In this document: piece by piece, positions 12,424-25,200 of the stretch
Layout of the letters: every line of letters starts with the position of its first letter
How positions within the stretch are numbered: position 1 is the first letter of the stretch
Source: Mnemiopsis leidyi
Lineage: Eukaryota; Ctenophora; Tentaculata; Lobata; Bolinopsidae
Reading direction: 5' to 3'
Assembly: GCA_000226015.1 (NCBI GenBank)
Contig: JH153423.1
Coordinates: 92,966-136,414 of the forward strand
Length of the DNA stretch: 43,449 nt
Translations under genes and position numbers: made by a program
Notes under the pieces: generated by a model
Told to the model about the DNA's origin: nothing
Databases searched by the model: none
Seen by the model: only the letters and a program-made list of their open reading frames with translations

Positions 12424-13172
12424 CCATCATATATTACAGAATCTAACATTGTAACTTGACCGAACTTCTCCCTTAAACTTATCTTTACTGGATTTAGTCT
12501 TTATTATTGTGATATCTGGCTGACCTATCCACACACGAATATGACCATGTAAGATCACGGCTGTATCAAAAACTCAAGTGAACCGATCCAAAAACAGATT
12601 CTTTGCGGGCACCTTGAGGATGTTGACTTGTACCCTTGTAAAAGTTGGAAAATGATAATCAAACTACCATTTTACTACAATTTGCTAAGCAGAAAAAATT
12701 ACCAATCCAATAATTTTTGTGTATTCCAAACACCATTAGTACTAGCTATAAGAGCACTCTACAGAAGTCAGAGAGACAGAGACCATCGATTTGTAGAAAA
12801 AATATTTTTGCTCGCTTTGTAATACAGTGGGAGTCATAATGTTGCGTTCTTTCATTCTGATGTAGATGCGCTTTCTTTGATCAGCGGTCAGGTGATCCGA
12901 TATATTTCCCTTGACCTTACGTGAGTATATATTTGTGATTTTTTTGCTTCGTCTAGTCCACCCAAATATCAATAAAAAGGCGATATCAATATACAAACTC
13001 TGTGTTGATAAATAATAACTTTGTGTTGGTAAATATCTGCTAAAAATAGAGTTTGCTCATGTTTTACTTTCTCCTTTTTAGATTTCAAATGCCTGAAGTG
13101 TATAAGCTAATAGTATGCGAGAACATCGTCACATGATTCCTCACATACGCACGTCGCACATGTTTAGATTCC
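12424..13172. other. upstream region of the GPCR, no gene seen
   Basis: No supported gene. Short frames at 12628-12822 (+) and 12742-12996 (-) overlap each other and have no recognisable content. The region probably holds the promoter-proximal sequence of the receptor gene. Confidence 0.5.
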
Positions 13173-13180
13173 TATAAAAG
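13173..13180 (+). promoter_or_regulatory. TATA box of the GPCR gene
   Basis: TATAAAAG lies 60 bases upstream of the start codon at 13240. A transcription start about 30 bases downstream, near 13205, would leave a short leader of roughly 35 bases. This is inferred from consensus and position only. Confidence 0.55.
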
Positions 13181-13239
13181 CTACAGAAAAAGAATCAGCA
13201 TCGTTCTATTGAATACTTATTCGCTCATGTTGGATAGCA

Positions 13240-15640
13240 ATGAAAGTTGGTGGCCCTATCTTCCTAAAGGTCCTTTGTGCCACAACTGTCCTTCAAGTTA
13301 ATAGCTTTCTTAGAGGTCCAAGAATCATCAACATGACCACGGCTAACAAGATTATGAATCCATATTTTCAAAGTAAATACTTTAGCATTGACTTTTTCCT
13401 CACAGCACTTTTCGAGGACCAGTCTTGCACGGATCTAACAGTTAACGGAATGGGCATCTCTCCCGCTATCCGCAGTTTCGACATCTTTATTCGAAATTCA
13501 GCAAGCTATGAACGACTTATGACGATGGGTGCAGACCAAACAACGCAGTACATTATGTGCCTGAGGGACGAATCTGAAGTCCGCCGTAATACCTGTGCTA
13601 TTCCGGATAGTTGGCAGTGTGACGGCTTCTCAGCATGCCTTAATGACGAGTGTGACTGTGACAAAGACTCCTTCAAATGTGCAGACGGGAAGGGCTGTAT
13701 AACGATAAAGCAGGTGTGTGACAGTCGGCCCGATTGTCTCGACCTGAGCGATGAGATCCCCTGTCAGGACTACCAGCAGTGCATGAGAAAACTTCGACCT
13801 ATGCTTAATCAAGATGTTGATACCGACGATAGCCGTATCGCACCAAATTGCAATAAAAAGTCAAATCGAAAAATTGAGGATGATGAAGTTTCACAATTGC
13901 ATAAATTCTTCTTCGGGCCTGAAGGTTTGCAAGCACGGCTTTTGGATAACGAAGCTCAAAAGTCATCATACCAGATTAGTTCTACTCGTTTGGCCGAATG
14001 CAGAGACAACAACATAGCATTGGGATTCCATTGTAAAAGATTAGAGCTAATAAAATCAGAAATTGCTTACAAATGTACAGAGACTTCGTCCATTGAAGCA
14101 ATGTACAGTTACGCAAACATAACCAACTCATCAACATTCGTTTTTTGCGATGGGATCAAGAACTGCAAGAATGGGATTGATGAGCATCATTGTCCCGGCA
14201 TGTTCTACTGTGTTTCCGACAACCAGCCAGTCCGCAAAGAAAGAACCTGCGACTCGGTTGCCGACTGTGCTGATTCCAGCGACGAGTGTGCCAATTGTCA
14301 AATGTCTTCCGTCTTCTCATCACAGACACATCTTGTTGGACACAACTTCATGCTGTTCGTTCTTATGGCTGAAACCTGCGGCATCATCTTGCTCAACTCC
14401 TATGGCTTGATCTACCACGGCAAAAGGGTGAAGAATGTGGAGAGGACGTCTCTACAAATAGACATCATCCAGTGCATCACCCTGACGGTGTACGACATCA
14501 TGATGGCGGTTTACCTCCTGATAATTTGCTGGAAACACTGGGAGTATCGAGGGGAGTACTGTTCCCACGATGTCTACTGGAGGTCCTCTCCTCTCTGCAA
14601 GATAGCTGGAGCTATCATATACGCTGCCTCCCATGGAGCTCTGCAAGTGGTTGTGGCTACCAGTCTTTGTAGAAATTACCAGTGTAGAAACGTCCTGAGC
14701 GGGAAACGAATCAAACTAGCACTGTTTATTTCTGGATTTACCGTGTTGAACCTATTCAACTTAGCCATGGCCATCATCCCTCTCATTGCTACATTTTCCA
14801 GTTCCTCCGAGTGGGCAGATATGTTTGTTCACGAGTTCTTCTTCAAAAACAACCCTATGATAAGACGAGGAACTAAGTCTGACCTAGCCTCACTGGTTAG
14901 CCTCTACAAAAGACAGGAAACCAAGATAACCACGGAGTACAGCACCCCAATGTTGTTTCAGCAACTCCGCAACATGACTGCTAAAGGTGAGCTGTTCTCT
15001 GCAGACAGGATGACCTCAGTGGGACTCTACGGCACGTCCTCTCTGTGCTATCCCAACCTCTTTTCTACAGAAAGTTCCATCTTTGGCTTCAAGGTTGTCT
15101 AATGTCTATATGATAAAGAACTCCATTTATATGATAGTGATAATCTTCTGCTATGCCTTCATTGTTAAAGAGTTTTTCAAATCTCGAAAAGCTGTAGCTG
15201 CTCCTCCAGCTGGTAGTCCTCCCGTGGCCGGCCAAGAAGATTCCAATCCTAAGAAAAGTCTCGACCAAGGATTTTATCTTTCCTTTAAAGTGTCCATAGT
15301 TATCGGGTCTCAGCTTGTCTGTTGGCTGCCGCTTCACGGTGCGATGATATCTAGCTTTATCGGGTTTCCCCCTTCAAACATCATTACAGATATTTTTATT
15401 GTCAACATCGCTCCTCTCAACGCAATCATGAACCCTTTACTTCACACGGATCTATTGAGCAAATTTATGAACGAAGGATTACCTCTTGTAAAAGGAAAGA
15501 TTTCCAGAATGAAAGAAGGTCTCAGCAGACTACCTTACTGCAATAAAGCCATAAGTCCTCGTTCAGATGAACAGGAGAATATCGAGATTGCATCGTATGA
15601 GAAAAACGTTGGAGTCGGGGAGGGTGTTTGTGAAGAATGA
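13240..15640 (+). CDS. LDLa-domain G-protein-coupled receptor, LGR/relaxin-receptor type, with a frame break
   Basis: Cell-surface receptor of the leucine-rich-repeat-receptor (glycoprotein hormone/relaxin) rhodopsin group; the ligand is unknown. The ATG at 13240 opens a signal peptide (residues 1-22), then a cysteine-rich ectodomain with two LDLa modules (about 137-175 and 317-350, each ending in the D/SDE-C calcium signature). No leucine-rich repeats are visible. TM1 starts near 369; TM2 has D-x-MxxxYLLI and TM3 the W(x5)C pairing typical of LGRs, but the E/DRY position reads LCRN. TM4 is at about 490-520, then a long second loop. The frame ends at TAA 15100; TM5 (SIYMIVIIFCYAF), TM6 (CWLP) and TM7 (PLNAIMNP) continue in the +1 frame to TGA 15638-15640. 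The interval is 800 codons plus one base, so one surplus nucleotide near 15085-15100 explains the break: sequence error, young pseudogene or, less likely, ribosomal frameshifting. No introns are seen. AATAAA occurs at 16056. Confidence 0.85.
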
Positions 15641-17140
15641 CAGGATCTGAACTTGAAGAATTAAGAATAAGAAAATCATAACAAATTGTCAGTGAACCAG
15701 GGTTGTTGCAAGATGATGACTATGATCATTCGAACACAAGAATATTTATGGGTTCGTGTTATTGACTAATCGCTATTGTCTACAAATACAATTTAAGAAC
15801 AGAAAAAAATTGAGCTATTGAACTTTTGTTAACGCCATGCTTATTGGTCACAAAGAAATTACATATGATCGATGTATTACAAAAGAAATGATTTGATGCG
15901 ATGCTGCCAAAACGCTTTTCACCCTATTAGTATTCCCATGTAACAAAAACATGTACTAACCCAAATCTCAAACTTCGCCTTAAAAAACCTGCTTACTGGG
16001 TCGCAACGTGCCAGATCATATAAAAAGAATTAAATCGATCGGATTATTACATACAAATAAAACTGCAGGATATCCTGATATTTTTAGTTGCTGGCCGAGG
16101 CCCATGAAAACTAAATTGCTTTTGGCCATGATTGTCACTATTGAAAAAAATTGAACAAATCTGGCCTATGGTAACTTCTTTTCTATTAGCAACGATGGGA
16201 TCGCTTTCCGTGCACATGTTTCCTCTGTTTTTTATCAAAACTAATTCTACAGCAAGTTACGTTGTGGTCAGCATAGGTGAAAATCTGTCTCATGTGCTGC
16301 TGGCGCTATAACATGAGTAATTGATTATTGAAGACAACCAGCGTTTTCCTAGTTTGAAAGTGTGGGAAAAACTATTTATAAGGCAATCGAAACTCAGCAA
16401 AATTATCAGCTTTATTTTTGCCAACTCTGTTTGGAAAAGGCCATAGGTTCCATTTGGCATTAACCAGAAATTAGAAATGCTTCCCCTTCATCCAAAACGT
16501 CAGTATGAAATCTAACATATTTTCCATACTATCTGGGACTACAACAATTGTACCATTATGCAAGGAAAGACTTTCCCGGAAAGTGTCAGTCAATGGATTT
16601 ATATTTTCATGAAATGATTATTTAAGGCTAATACTTCAGTTTCACATGAATCCGAAATTAGAAAATAACTATGGATGTCTATTATATTTAATATCCTCTT
16701 AAGTGACATTGCGAATGGACTACTTGAACTACTTGAACATGAACAGCTTGAAAATCACGAACTGTGTTTGTCAAGACTCGACAGCTGAATAACTAACGTA
16801 CCCGATTGTGCCCCTTTGAGAAGCTTCGTCACTAAACGGCGATCCCCTATCATGGTGACGTTGCAACTGCCAGCTAAAAATGTTATACCACGCAACGAAA
16901 TTGCCAGCTAAAAATGCAATACCACGTTAAGCAAGCCACGTGCTTATCAATTCTCACAGCGCAGCGCAAATAGATGCAATCAAGAATTAATGAAGACTGC
17001 CCCGTGACAAAGCTGTATGGTTATCGATAAACACCAAACTGTGAAAATTCTCTTGCCTCAGATAACAGGATAACACACTGACAACATAAACCGCCTAACA
17101 ATAGCAATATTCTTTGTCGGTCGGAGGGGAGGGAAGTTTC
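15641..17140. other. intergenic, no supported gene
   Basis: This stretch includes the likely 3' untranslated region of the receptor gene (AATAAA at 16056-16061). Two copies of a roughly 40-bp unit containing TGCCAGCTAAAAATG lie at about 16868-16935. No coding exon recognised. Confidence 0.55.
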
Positions 17141-17779
17141 AGACTGCAGAGAGGTGGAGGCTGGGCCTGCAGACACAGTAGACATCTCTCATATTCAACT
17201 AAAGTTGGATTGCTTTATTCCTGTTTCAATCCAACTCTTGGAAAATTTCACTGTTTCATGTGAGATTGTGATTTCTAAGAATCTCCCAACCATAGCCTCT
17301 AATTCTAAATGTTATACAAAATGTAATATGCTGTAAGTATGTAATAAGTATACGCATTCTTATTTTACTGTTATGTTTACTTTTTCAGGAATAGTATATT
17401 TTCTGGAATGGGGTTAACGACTCCAGTCCTTGAAGCAGTGAGTGATGGTTGTCTTCTAAGGTTAGTAGGTTTCTATCATCTATGTAACTATATATAACTA
17501 AAATATGGAAATAAAGTATAAAAAGCTTTTAATGGTTTTATTTTTAATCTTTTATGATCTCTACAAAATAAAATTGGATTGCACTCCGATTTCCCTTCGT
17601 TTGAACCACCATTAATCAGGCTCTTCCGATTTAGTCCGGCATCTCTCGACCACATTCCAGCTAGATTAGATCTTGGTAATTACCAGTCTACACCAAGTCT
17701 CCGACCAGGGTACACGACAACAGTCCAACTGTTCACTAATTCTGGTACAGTTGACCAGGTCCAGGACTCAGAAATGTGA
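17141..17779 (+). CDS. possible three-exon fragment of an unknown protein
   Basis: Three open segments join in one frame through good splice sites. Segment 1 is open from 17082, perhaps entered at the TTTCAG acceptor before 17141, and ends at the donor CT/GTAAGTAT (17333). Segment 2 is 17389-17460, after TTTTTCAG and before AG/GTTAGT. Segment 3 runs from about 17619, after TTAATCAG, to TGA at 17777-17779. All junctions are phase 2. The joined peptide contains SGMGLTTPVLEAVSDG and a Pro/Ser/Thr-rich tail. No start codon, domain or family is recognised, and the upstream part is missing. It could be the 3' end of a small gene, non-coding exons of a neighbouring transcript, or chance. Confidence 0.28.
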
Positions 17780-19204
17780 TATATCTTTACGAGGTATAAT
17801 GTCTCCCTGCTGTACATCACTTTATTAAATTGCCACCAATTGTTACGTGTCATTGGTTTTATATACTTACTTGAACCTTGGTATCACCATTCCTTAACAT
17901 CAATCGCCCCCTTTTTGGATGATTTATTTGAATACCTTCAACCGCTTCTTAAAACATTATCACCCGCTTCTTAAAACATTATCGTTCGCATAAATCAAAC
18001 AAAATCCATAAAAGTTCGTAAGCTTAACTCATTTTCAATCTTCGCTCAGACCTCGTGGTGCAGTTAAAATGATGAAGTATCTAGGACCAAGCCTTGCCAG
18101 CTAATTTTAACGAAGTGTGCGTTAATTAGTCGTCATGGCTACCGAGGTATCATTTTCTGCCGGACCTTTAATCTCTTCCCCGTTGTCCAATCGAGATCTT
18201 CAAATCATGCTGCGGCGCCACTTGTTTACGCATTGCTAACCTCAATCCGTAGTTTATCTTGTCTTACAGTTACACTGATACGTACAGTAAGGAGTTTGAC
18301 TTGTTGAGTATATAATATAAAATTTGTATATAAAGTGTGCATAAATCTTTGATCTTTTAAAAAGAAATATAGCGCTCAATCAGAACAAGTGTTTATTGAA
18401 TGCCACTTGACATATACGTCGATCTAAAGATCCAGCAAGCACTTGCATTTTGCTCTTTTAAACTGCGACTCCGTAGCTACATCAGGCACAATGCAATAGC
18501 TGGTTCCTAACCTCAAAGTCTAAAACCCGGGCCGGACCGGTAAGAAGCACTGTTGAGCGTTAGTTCCGATGTTGGCTCTCGATAGCAAGCTGCCTGACCG
18601 CAACCATGAACTTGTGGAACTGGTCATCTGTGAAGCACTGTCCGAATGTTCGCAAGTATAATCACGTGATCTAGGGAATCCGGTTTGGCAACTTTCTGAT
18701 CGCTGTATTGCTTTTAATAAGTTGTGGGTCATCAATGTTACAACTCTGACTCAGTCAAAGTTACTTTGCGTACTTTGCGTATTTTTATGTATTGAAGATG
18801 ACGGGGGCTGCATTGGCAATCTCTGCAAAACAGTAGTTTCTGCAGGTCTTTGTCAGTTTGCGCCAGTATTCGAGTTTGTTATGCAAAATTAGGAGCTATT
18901 CAGTTGTTGTGCACTGTTCGCTCTATATCTACTTTTCGAATTTCTTTGATTTGAGCATGCATAATAATTCATAGAAACTGTAATAAGTTTAATTTCGTTG
19001 AGTATGTTTGAGTGGGTTTATTCATTTCAGACACGGCCATGCTCTTAACAACAATTCCGTTGGCATGACACCACCTTTCTTCTTTACTTAACAAAACTTT
19101 AAAGTCCTCACAATCGTTAATGAATCTATAATGCATACTGGACCGGGTCACCCACTCAACAAAAAAAAACAACCTCCAACAGCCGGTTCCATTAGCTGCA
19201 AACC
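17780..19204. other. region upstream of the TPR gene, no supported gene
   Basis: A 22-bp duplication (CCGCTTCTTAAAACATTATC) lies near 17941-17982. A GC-richer patch at about 18530-18700 has open frames but no recognisable protein. The promoter and leader of the TPR gene presumably fall near its right end; no TATA box is obvious. Confidence 0.5.
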
Positions 19205-22200
19205 ATGTTCAAAGTAAGGAGCAGCCGCCCTATCGATGTTTTGTTTTCTAAGGACAGCGCCAAGGTGGACAAGTTCCCAGGCTTACACGGATACCCGTCC
19301 CACTTTGGGATAAATCTACAACTGTCTGACGAGCAGATAACTTCCATTGTTCATCGTGTTAATTTCCTCCTTCCCGCCCTTCCTACAGAGTTTCAGGCCC
19401 CTGTCTGGAATCTGCTAGGTAAACTTTCCTGTTACTGTCCACACAAGTCATAACCACTTCTTTTTATTTATTCCACACTATCATCCTGACCTCCTCTGTT
19501 CGCCCGCTCTACTTGCTGCCCGATATAGGACACAAAGTTAGACAAGTGTAAAACAATGATATTGGCCTAAAATCCTCCCCTTTCCAGGTTACATAGCCCA
19601 CCTAAAAGGATCTGATGCGGAATCAGCCGAGTACTACAAGAAAGTCCTCAGACTGGATCCCTTCAACATTGTAGCTACTTCAGACCTAGCTCACAAAGCG
19701 AAACATGCTGTGAGTTTAGCATTAGGAGGCCACCGTGCGACTTTTTCGCTGATTTTGGGACAAAATTTATCGTTCTTCCGAATTTTGCCGGGAAATGTCA
19801 ATAGCAAAGAGAAAGTGGCCATGATCTATGAAGCATTGAAAATTCTAGCTTTTTAAACCGTTTTAAAGGCAAAACAAGAAAGTTGTGTTAAATGTAGTCA
19901 TGCACTGCGTACAAGTAATTCATACTTCAGGGAAGGAAAGAAGAGAAACACGACTTGGAGAATCGTATAAAAGTGTGGTTAAATAAGCACCACATTGTCA
20001 GCAGAAAGTACATCGCATTGGCACACCTGGACATTGCCTTTTTCTATTTCTACTCTGGTGAGTAACTATCAAATTAACTATAACCCGTGACCTCTTCTAT
20101 ACTTTTGAAACAATTTAGATGTTATTAATCAGAATACAACTTGGCTATTGCGAACGCCTGTTACAATTTTATTGAGTTTTAAATCATTGATGGTCCTATT
20201 ATTTGATCCTAATATTTGATCTAATATTTGGTCCTAATATTTGATCTGTAACAAAGCCGCACTCTCTGAAACAGACGCTCCTTCCTTCTCAGGACTACGG
20301 CAAGCGACAATGTATCATCTTACAACAGCCTTGTCAATCTACCCAGGCTGTGTATTGTCTCGATTTTACTACAGTCTGTTTTCCTATCTTTCTGACAGGT
20401 GATTTTACTACAGTCTGTTTTCCTATCTTTCTGACAGGCAATTTTACTACAGTCTCTTTTCCTATCTTTCTGACAGGTGCGATGGCTTCTTAATTATTCT
20501 TAACAACCTGGCAAACCAGAAAAATTGATCGAGGTTAAACGAAGTACTGCAATCATATCATAACTGATGATTAATTCAAACAAACTCATATCTAATGATT
20601 TTACACATACATGATAATTTCCATACCTTTAAAACCTAAACTTTTCTAACACAACCCTTTTCCTCAGGATAGCCTACCACTTTCCTAAAGATGTGCACTT
20701 CCACAGTTCCTCCCTTACCTTTGTATCAGCATCCAAACCTAGTATTCCCGTTGTCGAGTTTCTGATCTGGATTATCGAGACAAAGTCGGCTTTTCTACCT
20801 CGAGAAAAGACAGCCGTATTGGAGGATAAGCTACAGAGTTTCGACAAAGGCTCAACTTGTCCACTCATAAGTCTCCTCATAGCGCAGGAGTTGTATGGTC
20901 TACAGTTCTACCACGCGGCCACGGAGATAGCTAAACGGTATCCTATCTTCCACATTTCTCTATGTTATATTTGTCGTATTTTTATATGTCATTGAATGAA
21001 CAATGACCACACGAACGTAGAAAATTATGAAGTGAGTGACCCTATGAATTAACCAGTCTAACTAAATATTCCTTCAGGAGTCTAAGAAAGCAGGCATCAG
21101 CTGGAGCACATCACCTGATAGCGCTTTGTCAGAAGAAGATATATGAGAGGGAAGTAGAGCAAAGCCAGCTGGATAATCAGATAGTATCCACTACTGGGGA
21201 CGACACTCAAGTTTCTCCTAATACTCCCCAGGTACTGAGTTTGGAGACATTTTAACTTAGTGTTCAACCTACACGGTAGAGTTTGTCTGTAAGTTTTGGG
21301 AAATAGTTTTATTTTATAGTAATGGTTCAGGATAAAATGATGTTAGACCATGCAAGCAGCTGGCTTATTATAAAAATAACAACTCCACCTAGGCTAGAAA
21401 AAGTTAGAGCTCTATGACATTTTCCTTTAGGAGGTAAGCTCAACCCTCTCTTCCTGTAGGTAGTTATAGAAGAGACGAGACACGACTCCAAACACCCTAG
21501 TTCTGCTCTAGTGCTCCCTGTGAGAAGTATCGACCAAGTCAGCTGCTATTCAGGTAGTTAGAGAATTAGTCTTCTTTACTGGACTACCTTTAATCATACT
21601 TTTTAATCGCTTATGCATAATGCATATTCTTGATTGTAAAGCTTAATTATAAATATTTTGTATCTATGTCATCATGATAAAGCAATTTCTATTCTTATGT
21701 AGCCTAAATATTTCTAAATTTAATTAATGTAAGCGTTATTAAACTCACATTAAAAGAGTTGGATCATTTCCTGAAACAGCCGAAGTACGATGTAATGTAA
21801 TAATACTATTCAGAGTTAATTAGTCCAAATCTAAGAAAAAACAGCTCTCTAAAACAATCTCCTTCAGAATTGAAATGAGATATATGAAATCCAAATTTGA
21901 TAGGAAAATAGACAGAAAATCGAGTTGCTTGAGCACAATAGCAAAAATAATGGATATTGCTGTCTTTATAAAAATATAAGTATGGTGAGAAAATATTTTC
22001 TCAGGACGCACCCTATCACCTGCGTGTGTCTAAAGAGTTAACAGGAGAAGTGCCGGTGAAGTAGGCACCCCTCAGACAACACTACAACAGCCGTGACAGC
22101 GGCGCTTGACCTTATTACACTTTACCGGCCACTAACACACGCATTGCACTGCAAATGCTCATAAAAATTATATTCATAACTGCGTCCACCACACCACTTT

Positions 22201-25200
22201 AGGAGAGCTAAATTGCCTTTGTCTCGCTGCGAATGACGTGATAAAGTTTCCTTGAGACAGGCTCTTGTCTGACCTTCTCTTTCTCCACAAAACCAATACT
22301 CCTTTATCAACAACAATAGTTGGTCCTCTAATGACGCAGGAATTACCCTCTAGGCTATGGTTGTTAGGTTACTCCGTAATTTTATGTGATATGATCGGAG
22401 GAACAATGTGAATAATATTAATTTCACAAAGTAACGGAAACCTACAGAAATGTTTATATCCAATGAGATAGAGTATTTTTTTGACCAACAGTTACTGCTT
22501 TGAAGATTAGGACTGTTGTTTCCGGCGAATCTGGCTATTTCATAACAGAAATTGTTGGAATGTTTCTCACGGCGAATTAACGGCGAATGCACTTTTCAAA
22601 TATGACTTAACTAAAATAAATAAGGTGGCTCTGCGGATATTATTGACATCACAGTATCTTTATTACTGATGACTCGTGTATCTAAGTAAAAATTCCAAAA
22701 TCAAATGCAGCATGAGGACAACCAAAGAAAAGTCATAGATTGGGTAGCTCGAAAACTTATTGGTCTAACTCTCACAAACTTAAAGATTCTAAAAATAAAT
22801 TTATAGATGAGAATATAAAGATCGAGTCCGCACAAGTATAAATCAAAAGGCAGACAGATAACAAAAACGAACGAAAGGGTTGAAACAACTGGCAATGGTA
22901 AAATCAAATAAGAATCAACAAATAAATGTGACAATTATTTCTGACCTCAATGATAGTAAATTTTTACAGGTAGATCGAAACTGTCTGCCATGAGACGAGG
23001 CTCTCCAAAAGAATCAGAAGCGTTCACGGACTCTGGCTCAGAGTTGAACGAGGAAGACCAAACCATCGACCCTAAAATAATAGAAATGTTTGAGCATGTC
23101 AGGTAAATCGGCAAATCCCGTTGTTTGGATCTAATTTGCGTGTATCTGGGATTATCTTAAATACTTGCGTCGTTCATCTTTGAAATTATTCCTATTCCAA
23201 GTTCGCCACCAGTCACTTCCAGACTCTGTCGCGCTCTAAAGGTTTAGAATTTCCGCTTCAGTAACATCATCTCATATAATGTTACACCGAAGCGTAGCTT
23301 GATTTTAGTTACGGGCAGGAATCACGGTGCGTAATTTGACGTACGAACTCGTGCTACTGTCAATGTTCAAATAAGTGGCTACCAAGTTTGACAGGTTTTT
23401 TTGACAGTACATCTAACATTCTACACTTGTAATGGATGTGAAGATGTCATAATTATAATATTAATCCAAATTTGTTCCCTTTAGTCCTTTGCACATAAAA
23501 GTGTAGATAATGACGAAAAAGGTGTTGTCAGTGCCAATGTCATTCCTTATTATAACGTCATCAGACGCTCATAATCATTCAAATTATTTGAACTGTAAAT
23601 TTTCAAATTTAAGTCAAGACAGACCTTAGACCATGACAATTGCTGATTCATCAGCTTGAGGACAAGTGCTATCATCCATGTGTCTACTGTCTGCCTGCTG
23701 TCTGGCTAAGTTCCACGTTGATGAGGTAGTGGTTAACCTTCATCGCATTTAGATTTGTACACCATCCACTAGAAGTAGAACTGATGATAAACTAACCCAA
23801 AACAACAAAACGTGCCCTGTAAGATGTCTGCCATCTAGTTGAAGGAATTACTCTAGTAGTATTAATTATTACTCTGCTTAGTACAATAGGCAATTTCTCA
23901 GCTTATGATTTCCTTATTCTGCAGAGGAATACAGAATAGGACAATTCATGTCATTTAGTAGGTTTCAACTTCCAATCACCCATACGATATTGAAATAGGC
24001 TTTGAAGAACACAACTTAATGATTAAAACGCTCGCTCATAATACTTTACAGTTGGAGTTGCTAAAGTTTACTCCAAGAATTTTGCTTTCGGCTTTTATCG
24101 TCATCGATGATTGAACTGGACCACTATCAAATAATTTGTCTTGTTTAACAAATATTCAAATAACGATAACTAAAGCTTCTCACGCCCCAGGTGCGCCTGT
24201 ATACTGGACCCATACGACGTGTCTCAGCTGATGTTGCTGACAGAGGTGCTGGTTCTGTGTCACAAGATCGACCTGGCTATAGTGTACCTCCACGAGGCAC
24301 TCAGGAGGTGTGCCGGTAAGTTATACTTCTAGTTCTACCTTTACATTTCTTTTATACTTCTAGTTCTACTTTTACATTTCTTTTATACTTCTAGTTCTAC
24401 TTTTACATTTCTTTTATACTTCTAGTTCTACTTTTACATTTCTTTTATAATTTATACTTCTAGTTCTACTTTTACATTTCTTTTATACTTCTAGTTCTAC
24501 TTTTACATTTCTTTTATACTTCTAGTTCTACTTTTACATTTCTTTTACTTTTATACTTCTAGCTCTACTTCTACATCTTTCTAGTTCTAGTTTCTAGTTT
24601 TATATATTTCTAGTTCTACTTTTACATCTCGATTTCAGGGATTTTATCTAGTCGTAGTCGCACTGTATTACATTTACATTTAGATTTAACAGCACATATA
24701 AAAACGATACCACACTGCATTACTGCCGAAAAGTTTCAACAACTAGTACTACTGCGATTTTTTGGTCAATTATTGTTAATGTTTAGTTAGGAGTTAAGAA
24801 ATCAAAAAATATAGCTTTAACACTAACAGTTAGGGGTCATTCACATATGACATCAGCAAATTTTCGGTAATTTTTACCCCCTCCCCCTTCCGTCATCATT
24901 CGTCATCATGGCAAAACCCCCCCTAAATGTCAGAGGTAAATCACCATAATGACATCATCAATCATCAAAGTCGGAACCCTCCCCGCCCCCTACTTCATGT
25001 CAAAAAACTTGATTTTTGGTCTTTAAATTTGCGATTATTTTTAAAATTTTTTACACTAAGTCAGTGAAAACACAGTATTTCACCAGATTTCTGAATCAGA
25101 ATTTTTACATGAAAATTTTCCTTCTGATTTTGTAAAATTCTGATAAAAATTTTCTTAAGAAATCAAAAATTTTCAAAAAAATTTCTATAAATCCTAAAAA

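Noticed and set aside
12742..12996. 84-codon minus-strand frame upstream of the GPCR
   Set aside because: Overlaps another open frame on the plus strand, no recognisable motif, likely chance.
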